From: Anaerolineales bacterium UBA6128
GTDB lineage: Bacteria; Chloroflexota; Anaerolineae; UBA1429
Length of the DNA: 19,544 nucleotides
Direction: 5' to 3'
Assembly (NCBI GenBank): GCA_002423325.1
Contig: DIVQ01000183.1
Coordinates: forward strand, 1-19,544
The position numbers and the translations under genes were made by a program. Under the pieces are notes generated by a model. It saw only the letters and a list, made by a program, of their open reading frames with translations, was not told the origin of the DNA and did no database searches. Positions 13,086-19,544 of the stretch are shown here, in pieces; within the stretch, counting starts at the first letter, position 1, and every line of letters begins with the position of its first letter.

Positions 13086-16000
13086 ATGAATACCGCGCGT
13101 GCGCGATTGGCGCTCTACGGCATTGCCGTCGGCCTCCTGGGCTGGACGAGCCTGGCGCTGCTTTGGCAAGACATGCCCGGGGGCGCCGGGCCGCTCCTGG
13201 AGATCGCGCTTTTCGCGTTGCTCTCGATCCTCATCAAGAGTCTCGGCTTTCAGGTGGCGCCCGATGTCACCCACAGCTTGGTCGGCGTGGCCGACCTGGC
13301 GGTGCTCTTTGCGCGCGGCCCGCTGGAGGCCGGCGTCGTCGCCGCCGTCAGCGGCGGCATCTGCCAGGTGGCCTGCGCCCGCAGCCGCCGCCCGCGCCAG
13401 TGGACGGTATACCCATCGCTCGCACTGCTCGGCAGCGGCCTGAACGCGCTCATGGCCGTCGTCACCGGGTGGGTCTTTGAGCGCCTCGCGGGACCCTTGC
13501 CGCTTGGGCAGTTGGACGGGCGCGCGGGTCTGGCCGTCCTGGCTGTCTGCGCCACATGGTTCACACTCGATCACCTCGGCTGGGCCACTGCTGAATGGCT
13601 GGTAAGCGGCGTCAGCGGCGCTGTCCACTTTGTGCGTGACATTCTGCCCTACTCGTTGCGCGTCGAACTGGCGCCGCTGCCCTTTTCCGTGCTCCTGGCG
13701 ACGGCCTATGGAACAAGCAATGCGATCGTCGTCGGGCTTGCCGTCATCACGCTGCTGGTGGCGAGTTATATCCTGCGCCGGCTGATCACCGCGCTGCGCG
13801 AAGAGCGCCGGCACGTCCAGGAACTGTCTACCGTAGACGCGCTCAACCAGGCGTTGCTCAGCGGTCGTTTTGACAGGAACGAGATGTCACGGCTCGTCTA
13901 CCGCTTTTGCGCACAGGTGCTGGACGCGACGCACTTTTGTATGCAGGTTCGCGCGCAGGATGGGCCGCATCGCGCCGGCGACGCGCTCGAGGTACCCGTG
14001 CTGGCCATCAACGGACAACTGGTTACCGAGGCCGACCCGCCGCTGGGTGACAAAGCCTACCGTTGGATGGAGGGCACGCGGCACACCGTGCTCGCGGACA
14101 GCCCCGAGGCGTTGAGTCTGGCGCCCACGCTCACGTTGGGGCAGCCGGCTTTAAGCGGCCTGTACGCCCCGATTCTGCGCGGCGACGAATACCTCGGCCT
14201 GATCGCCCTGCACAGCCCACGCGCCGGCGCCTATACCGCCGAGGACGCCCACTTTTTGTCGCTGGCCGCGTCGCACGCCGCGCTGGGACTGCACACCGCG
14301 CGTCTGTACCAGCGCGAACAACAGCGCGCAAGCCAGTTGGAAGCCATTGGCCAGATCAGTCGCAAAGTCGCCGCCATCCTCGATCTCGAGACGCTCTTTG
14401 CCGACACGGTCAAGCTTGTACAGGAGGCCTTTGGCTACTATCACGTGGCCATCTTTACGGTCGATCAGGCGCGCGAAAGGCTGACCTTTCAGGCCAGCTC
14501 GAACCCCAGCGTACAGACGCGTGGACCGGCGCTGCCGTGGGGGCAGGGCATTGTGGGCTACGTGGCCATGACTGGCGAGAGCGTGCTCGCAAACGATGTG
14601 CGACGCGACCCCCGCTACCTGGCAGACCTGACGCTGCCCGAGACCCGCGCCGAGATGTCCGCCCCGCTGCGCGTCGAGGACCGCATCCTGGGGGTGCTGG
14701 ACGTACAGTGCAACCGCGCGGGCGCGCTCACCGAGGTCGACCATGCAGCGCTGCTCACCCTCGCCGACCAGATCGCCATTGCTGTCGAGGACAGCAACCT
14801 GTACAAGGAGCAGCAAGAGTTGGCCTGGGTCTCCACGGCGATGCTGCAGGTGGCCGACGCCGTGGGCGAGCTCAGCACGCCCGAAGAGGTGCTCGACACA
14901 ATCGTCCGCCTGACGCCGATGCTCACCGGTGTGCGCCGTTGCGGCATCTTTTTGTGGTCTCAGGAGGAGCACGGCTTTGTGGCCGTCAAGACGGCGGGCC
15001 TCACGCCCATTCAGCAACGCTCGCTCGAGGCGCAGACCTTTGCCGCCGGCTCGATCCCGGTCCTCGATGCCGTGCATGAGGGCGGCGAAAGCTTGACGTG
15101 CTCGGCCCCCGAATTCGAATGCTTTCTGCCGCCGCCCATCTCGGACAATCCCAGCACAGGCACCGTCATCGCGCTGCCCCTGCGCAGCCAGGCGCAGACC
15201 ATCGGCGTGCTGGTGACCGAGGGCCCCACGACCGACGAGCACATGATGGCCCACCGCCAGTCGATGCTGACCGGCATCGCCAACCAGGCGGCCATGGCGC
15301 TGGAGAACGCGCGGCTCTTTACCGCCGAACGTGAGCAGTCCTGGGTATCGACCGCCCTGTTGCAGGTCGCCAATCTGATCCGCAGCCACTCCGAGCTCGA
15401 TCAGACCATCGCGTCGGTGCTGCGACTGACGCCGGTGCTGGTGGGCATTCAATGGTGCGTGCTTTGGCTGTGGGATGACGTACGCCGCGCCCTGAAGGGC
15501 ATGGAATCCTACGGTCTTGACGATGAGACGCGCGCCGCCCTGCAAGCGCAGGAGGCAGTGCACCACGCCCTGCCACTGCTCAACGAGATCATCACGCGGC
15601 AGCCGGAGGATGGGGCGCCGCAGCCCGTGTCCGACCTCGATCCATCAGTCGGCGCCTTGCTGCCGGCGAACGTTGCCCGGCAGTTGGAGGCCGCTTCGCT
15701 GACGGCCCTGCCACTATACATCCAGGAGCGGCTGCTGGGAGTGCTGCTGGTTGCCCATCCCGAAAAGGGCGTCGACATTCCTGAGCGCCGGATGAACATC
15801 CTGTCGGGCATCGCCCACCAGATCGCGCTCGCCATCGAGGCAGACACGTTCTACAAGCAGGCCATTCAGCAGCAGCGCACCGAACGCGAGCTCGAGCTGG
15901 CGCGCGAGATTCAGGCCAGCTTTGTGCCGGAGCGTTTCCCCGACGTGCCCGGCTGGCAGTTCGGCGTAGAATGGCGCGCCGCGCGCGGCGTAGGAGGCGA

Positions 16001-16610
16001 TTTCTACGACCTTATCCCGCTCGACGCGCAGCACCTGGGCCTGCTCATCGCCGACGTCTCGGACAAGGGCGTGGCGGCCGCACTCTACATGGCCCTCGCG
16101 CGCACCGTGGTGCGCATCGTCGCCAAGGTGACCCGCGACCCGGCCGAAACGCTGCGTCAGGTCAACAGCATTCTCATGGAGGACGCCCGCTCCGGCATGT
16201 TCGTAAGCATGTTCTATGCCACGCTCGATCTCGAGAGCGGCCTGCTCACCTATGCACGCGCCGGCCATAATCCGCCCCTGCTGTTGCGCGCCCACGACCG
16301 CGCCGTGGAGCGTCTGCTCAGCCGTGGCGTGGTGCTTGGCATCCTCGACGAGCCGGTCATCGAGTCCGCCGAGTTGACGATGGCTCACGGCGACGCGTTG
16401 GTGCTCTATACCGATGGCGTCACAGAAGCCGAGAACAGCCGCTACGAAGAGTTCGGCGAGGAACGCCTGCAGACGGTTCTGCGCGAGACGCAGGCCTTGA
16501 CCGCCGAGGCCCTGGTGCAGCGCATCAACGCCGCGGCAGTCACGTTCGTGGGCGAGCGCCCGCAGTTCGACGACTTTACCCTGCTGGTCGTGGTCAGGGA
16601 CGGCGCATGA
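13086..16610 (+). CDS. Membrane-anchored sensor phosphatase: about 6-7 TM, four GAF domains, SpoIIE-type PP2C
   Basis: The 1174-residue protein begins with six or seven hydrophobic helices (about 1-240). Four GAF domains follow at roughly 245-410, 418-575 (the most canonical, GQGIVGYVAMTGE), 580-745 and 755-920, then a coiled-coil linker (QQQRTERELELAREIQASFV) and a SpoIIE/RsbU-type PP2C domain. Phosphatase motifs are intact: VGGDFYD near 970, IADVSDKG, RAGHNPPLL, LVLYTDGVTEA and FDDFTLL near 1160, which supply the acidic metal ligands. It should dephosphorylate the STAS antagonist in response to membrane or small-molecule signals. I chose the ATG at 13086 (GAGGA 10 bases upstream); a TTG at 13080 is an alternative. 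The gap 12969-13085 holds only a small hairpin (CGGCC-GAGA-GGCCG at 12976-12989). The stop overlaps the next ATG (ATGA). Confidence 0.93.
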   Translation: MNTARARLALYGIAVGLLGWTSLALLWQDMPGGAGPLLEIALFALLSILIKSLGFQVAPDVTHSLVGVADLAVLFARGPLEAGVVAAVSGGICQVACARSRRPRQWTVYPSLALLGSGLNALMAVVTGWVFERLAGPLPLGQLDGRAGLAVLAVCATWFTLDHLGWATAEWLVSGVSGAVHFVRDILPYSLRVELAPLPFSVLLATAYGTSNAIVVGLAVITLLVASYILRRLITALREERRHVQELSTVDALNQALLSGRFDRNEMSRLVYRFCAQVLDATHFCMQVRAQDGPHRAGDALEVPVLAINGQLVTEADPPLGDKAYRWMEGTRHTVLADSPEALSLAPTLTLGQPALSGLYAPILRGDEYLGLIALHSPRAGAYTAEDAHFLSLAASHAALGLHTARLYQREQQRASQLEAIGQISRKVAAILDLETLFADTVKLVQEAFGYYHVAIFTVDQARERLTFQASSNPSVQTRGPALPWGQGIVGYVAMTGESVLANDVRRDPRYLADLTLPETRAEMSAPLRVEDRILGVLDVQCNRAGALTEVDHAALLTLADQIAIAVEDSNLYKEQQELAWVSTAMLQVADAVGELSTPEEVLDTIVRLTPMLTGVRRCGIFLWSQEEHGFVAVKTAGLTPIQQRSLEAQTFAAGSIPVLDAVHEGGESLTCSAPEFECFLPPPISDNPSTGTVIALPLRSQAQTIGVLVTEGPTTDEHMMAHRQSMLTGIANQAAMALENARLFTAEREQSWVSTALLQVANLIRSHSELDQTIASVLRLTPVLVGIQWCVLWLWDDVRRALKGMESYGLDDETRAALQAQEAVHHALPLLNEIITRQPEDGAPQPVSDLDPSVGALLPANVARQLEAASLTALPLYIQERLLGVLLVAHPEKGVDIPERRMNILSGIAHQIALAIEADTFYKQAIQQQRTERELELAREIQASFVPERFPDVPGWQFGVEWRAARGVGGDFYDLIPLDAQHLGLLIADVSDKGVAAALYMALARTVVRIVAKVTRDPAETLRQVNSILMEDARSGMFVSMFYATLDLESGLLTYARAGHNPPLLLRAHDRAVERLLSRGVVLGILDEPVIESAELTMAHGDALVLYTDGVTEAENSRYEEFGEERLQTVLRETQALTAEALVQRINAAAVTFVGERPQFDDFTLLVVVRDGA

Positions 16611-18436
16611 TCCGGCAACGCGATCAGCGAGGGGAGCCGTCTGGGGCGCCCGAGACCCCCGTCCACGGGCTGCCCCGGATCGCGCTGGCCGAGGTGCTGC
16701 TGGTCTGCGTCGGTTACCTGACCCTGGCGATCGCCGCCACCTGGCCGCTGATCCTCAACATGAACACGGCCCTGCTGGGCAGCGGCGATGGCCTCCAGAA
16801 CCTGTGGAACCTCTGGTGGGCTGAGCAGGCCCTGTCGCGCGGGCAGTTCAACCTCTATTTCACCGAGCTGCTCTACCACCCTCAGGGCGTCAGCCTGGCC
16901 TACCACACGCTGGTGCCGTTCAGTTGCCTGCTGGCCTACCCCTTTTTGGCGCTGGGCGCCCCCATCGGCATCGTCTACAACGCCATCACGCTGTTCACGA
17001 CGGTCGCGTCGGGCTTTGGCATGTACCTGCTCGTGCGCGACCGCACGCAGTATCGCCTCGGCGCCTTTGTGGCGGGCGTCATTTTCTGCTTCGCGCCCAT
17101 CCGCATGAGCCGGTTGATGTACGGCAACGTGCAGATCTATAGCACGCAGTTCATCCCGCTGATGGTCTGGTGCATCGAGCGCGCGCGCTACAGACCGCGC
17201 GCGCGCCGAGCGCCGCACCGGCGCTATCTGCTGGGCGCGGGCCTCGCGCTGGGCCTCACGGCTTGGTGCAGCTTGGAACTGGCGCTCGGCGCGGCCATCC
17301 TGGCGGGGCTGTTGATCCTGTTCGACCTGCTACGCCGCGGCCCGCGCTGGCCGCGCCTGCGCGGTTGGCTGCTGATGGTCGGCGTCACGCTGTTGGTGGC
17401 GCTGCCGGTGGTGTGGCCGCTGCTGCGCGACGCGCCGCAGTTTCCGGCCGAGGCCAACACGCTGGCCTCGTCAGAGCGCAACAGCGCCGACCTGCTCGGG
17501 CTGTTCGTGCCCGACTATGAGACCAACCCGCTGGTGCGGCGCATCGCCCCGCAGCCGCTCAAGGCGGCGATCGACTATGTCCACCGTGTGTCCTACGGCA
17601 ACCCCTATGAGAAGAGCGTCTTTCTGGGCTATGTCGTGCTGCTGACCGCACTGGCGAGCGTGATCCTGGTGCGCGAGCGCAACGCGCCCAGACGCGAGGT
17701 GCGCGAGTGGGCTGTCGTCGCCGGGATATTTGCGCTGCTGGCGCTCGGACCGGTGCTGCGCATCGCCGGCCGGGCCTCGGTGCCCCTGCCCTACCGGCTC
17801 CTGAACGCGCTGCCGTTCCTGGGCACGGGACGCACGCCCAGCCGCCTGGTAATGTTCGCGATGCTGGCGCTGGCCGTGGTGTGCGGCGATGGCCTGGCGC
17901 ATCTGCGCGCCAAGCGGCCCCGCCTGCAGTGGCTCGTGCTGCTGGTGGGAGTGGCGGTCTACGTCGAGTTCTTTGCGGCGCCCGTCTATCTGGACCGGCG
18001 CGCCTTTGAGGTAGCGCCGCACGCCGAATTCCTGCGCGACGCACCCGAAGTAGGGGCGGTGCTGAACGTGCCGCTCGACTTTTACGGAGCGGAGGGGCCT
18101 GCGGCCGACTATATGCTCGCGCAGATGACGCACGGCCGGCCCATCGTGGGGGGCTACATCTCACGCACGCCCACGGCGGTGCTGGCGCCCCTCGAGCAAC
18201 CCTTCGTCAAGCTGCTGCACGCCCGCCTGTACGGCGACGGCACGTCCTGGTCCTTTGCGCCCGAGGTGCTGGAGGGGGCCATGCACGAGCTGCACACGCT
18301 CGATGTGCGTTACGTGGTGCTGCACGCCGCGCCACTTTCGCCGGAGGACTATGCCGTGGTGCGCGAGGTACTAGCCGGCCTGCTTGCCCGGCCGGTCTAT
18401 GACGCTGCCGACGCCTGCATCTGGACTCTCGACTGA
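16607..18436 (+). CDS. GT-C-like polytopic membrane protein, putative glycosyltransferase
   Basis: The 609-residue protein has about 10-12 hydrophobic helices and a soluble C-terminal domain of about 150 residues. The first luminal loop after TWPLILNMNT has an acidic residue in GDGLQNLWNLWW, as in GT-C transferases that use lipid-linked sugars, and FLGTGRTPSRLVMFAMLALA resembles a later conserved loop. The C-terminal part (FLRDAPEVGAVLNVPLDF, DVRYVVLH) is typical of such proteins in Chloroflexota. Donor and acceptor are unknown. The ATG overlaps the phosphatase stop by 4 bases, a strong sign of translational coupling to the partner-switching genes. Its last 66 bases overlap the convergent minus-strand gene. 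Confidence 0.82.
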   Translation: MIRQRDQRGEPSGAPETPVHGLPRIALAEVLLVCVGYLTLAIAATWPLILNMNTALLGSGDGLQNLWNLWWAEQALSRGQFNLYFTELLYHPQGVSLAYHTLVPFSCLLAYPFLALGAPIGIVYNAITLFTTVASGFGMYLLVRDRTQYRLGAFVAGVIFCFAPIRMSRLMYGNVQIYSTQFIPLMVWCIERARYRPRARRAPHRRYLLGAGLALGLTAWCSLELALGAAILAGLLILFDLLRRGPRWPRLRGWLLMVGVTLLVALPVVWPLLRDAPQFPAEANTLASSERNSADLLGLFVPDYETNPLVRRIAPQPLKAAIDYVHRVSYGNPYEKSVFLGYVVLLTALASVILVRERNAPRREVREWAVVAGIFALLALGPVLRIAGRASVPLPYRLLNALPFLGTGRTPSRLVMFAMLALAVVCGDGLAHLRAKRPRLQWLVLLVGVAVYVEFFAAPVYLDRRAFEVAPHAEFLRDAPEVGAVLNVPLDFYGAEGPAADYMLAQMTHGRPIVGGYISRTPTAVLAPLEQPFVKLLHARLYGDGTSWSFAPEVLEGAMHELHTLDVRYVVLHAAPLSPEDYAVVREVLAGLLARPVYDAADACIWTLD

Positions 18437-19544
18437 CGCCCCCGTGCCATAGATACGCACGTCATAGTCGCCCCCCGGGAACGCCTGCAGCAGCTCAAAG
18501 GCGGCGAACAGCGCGTCGTACTGCGCGACCTCAGCGGCGTAGCGCCTCGGGTCGGCATAGTAGCGCCCGTACATCCCCTTGCCGAACACCAGGTACGCGT
18601 AGCCCTGTTCGACGTACCATTCCGGCGGGTGCACGTTGAACTGCACAAACCCCTGCACCTGGTAGACCGCGGGATCCGCAAAGGCGCTGTACGACTCGAC
18701 GGCGATGCGCGCGCCCGGCGGCAGATTGTCCGCGATCCAGTGCGCGGCGAGCACCCGACTGTCGACCGCAGGGATGTCCGCGATGGTGCGCAGCGTCTGC
18801 GCGGCCGGCGCGGCCAGCAGCGCCGCCGCCACAACCACACTGAGCACCGCGCGCCAACGCGTCGCGCCACCGCGCTCCTCAAGCCAGTTCAACAGCGCCC
18901 GCCCACCCGACGCCGCCAAGACGAGCGCAAAGGGGATCATCGGCATGATGGTCCAGGGGTTGCGCACGGTGAACAGGCTGACAAAGACCAGGTAGAACAG
19001 GCTGAAGCCAGCCACCAGCAGCATGGGCCGGTCGCGCGCGACGAGCGCGCGCAACGCCTCAGCCGCAGCCAACAGCATCGCGAGGCCATGTGTCTGCCAG
19101 AGATAGGCAAGGTACCACCGGGCGGCCTCGCCCTCCAGGCCGGAGTGCCCCGTGCTATAGTGCCGCGCCTGATAGCCCACGCCCTCGACAAAAACCTGCC
19201 AGTCGAGCAGCGCATACGGGGTAGCGGCAAAGAACGCCACAGCCGTGACCAGCGCGGCCACATAGATGCGCGCGTTCCCCAGTCCTCGCCAGCCGTGACG
19301 TAACAGATGCGCCAGCCCCAGCGCGACGACCCCCAATGCCAGGTTGTACTTGCTCGAGGCCGCCAGGCCCGCGCTCACCGCCGCCAGCATATAGTCGCGC
19401 CAGGCCCCACGCCGCACGATGCCGACTGCCGCCCACACCGACAACGCCAGCCAAAAGATGCCCAGCGGATCGGCGGTCATACTGCGGCAGTTCTGCACCG
19501 CCGTGGGAGAGACGGCCACCAGCGCCGCCGCCAGTAGACCCGCC
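18371..19544 (-). CDS. GT39-like (PMT/ArnT family) membrane glycosyltransferase, 5' end beyond the window
   Basis: The frame is open to the right edge of the window, so the N-terminus lies outside; the GTG at 19519 is internal, as upstream codons continue a helix (GLLAAALVAVSP). Recognisable features are VAVSPTAVQNCRSMTADPLG, where the Asp follows the family pattern of a conserved loop, LAASSKYNLALG in place of the usual SxKYxG segment, and TPYALLDWQVFVEG followed by the luminal segment YQARHYSTGHSG. About seven further helices follow, then a soluble tail (HWIADNLPPGARIAVESY) and RIYGTG. Members transfer sugars from polyprenyl phosphate to proteins or lipids. The last 18 or so codons after the expected end overlap the convergent gene, and the stop is TAG at 18371-18373. 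Confidence 0.82.
   Translation of the reverse strand, partial: AGLLAAALVAVSPTAVQNCRSMTADPLGIFWLALSVWAAVGIVRRGAWRDYMLAAVSAGLAASSKYNLALGVVALGLAHLLRHGWRGLGNARIYVAALVTAVAFFAATPYALLDWQVFVEGVGYQARHYSTGHSGLEGEAARWYLAYLWQTHGLAMLLAAAEALRALVARDRPMLLVAGFSLFYLVFVSLFTVRNPWTIMPMIPFALVLAASGGRALLNWLEERGGATRWRAVLSVVVAAALLAAPAAQTLRTIADIPAVDSRVLAAHWIADNLPPGARIAVESYSAFADPAVYQVQGFVQFNVHPPEWYVEQGYAYLVFGKGMYGRYYADPRRYAAEVAQYDALFAAFELLQAFPGGDYDVRIYGTGASVESPDAGVGSVIDRPGKQAG

Overview
This window is GC-rich and looks like the chromosome of a Chloroflexota-type (Anaerolineae-like), probably anaerobic bacterium. That placement is inferred from gene content: a flavodiiron protein, a tungsten/molybdenum aldehyde:ferredoxin oxidoreductase with its polyferredoxin, a DUF362-ferredoxin protein, large GT-C-type membrane proteins, a GAF/SpoIIE phosphatase, and degenerate intergenic repeats built on 'CACGGAAGG'. 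No rRNA, tRNA, CRISPR array, transposase or integrase was seen.

Layout. (1) 1-4029, plus strand: the 3' part of a flavodiiron protein closed by a strong terminator, then a ParB-like protein, a DUF362 iron-sulfur protein and a TIM-barrel sugar isomerase-like protein. (2) 4196-6362, minus strand: a 16-cysteine ferredoxin overlapping an aldehyde:ferredoxin oxidoreductase gene. A long imperfect inverted repeat separates it from the convergent isomerase gene. (3) About 6390-9540: an islet of visibly lower GC with three minus-strand genes (a two-TM protein with a HEPN-like tail, a trypsin-like lipoprotein protease, and a soluble protein with an R-x4-H HEPN-like motif). A perfect 22-bp inverted repeat (6426-6447 and 9471-9492), embedded in 9-bp-phased repeat arrays, brackets it. 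(4) 9492-9923, minus strand: a broken conserved gene that keeps a good promoter and ribosome binding site but has a frameshift and is cut off at the islet edge. (5) 10140-18436, plus strand: a probable six-gene operon encoding an O-antigen-ligase-like protein, a STAS protein, an anti-sigma-type kinase, a second STAS protein, a seven-TM/four-GAF/PP2C phosphatase and a GT-C-like membrane protein. (6) 18371 to the window end, minus strand: a GT39-like membrane protein that overlaps the preceding gene tail to tail.

How the genes work together. Region 5 joins a complete partner-switching circuit (kinase, two antagonists, sensor phosphatase, no sigma factor in view) to surface-polysaccharide genes, with start/stop overlaps on both sides of the phosphatase-containing block. 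One STAS protein has a canonical phospho-serine site. The other has alanine at that position, so the two antagonists should behave differently. Region 2 is a redox module in which the ferredoxin would exchange electrons with the oxidoreductase. The islet in region 3 is the best candidate for an undescribed accessory system, but linkage of its three genes rests only on position, composition and the flanking repeat.
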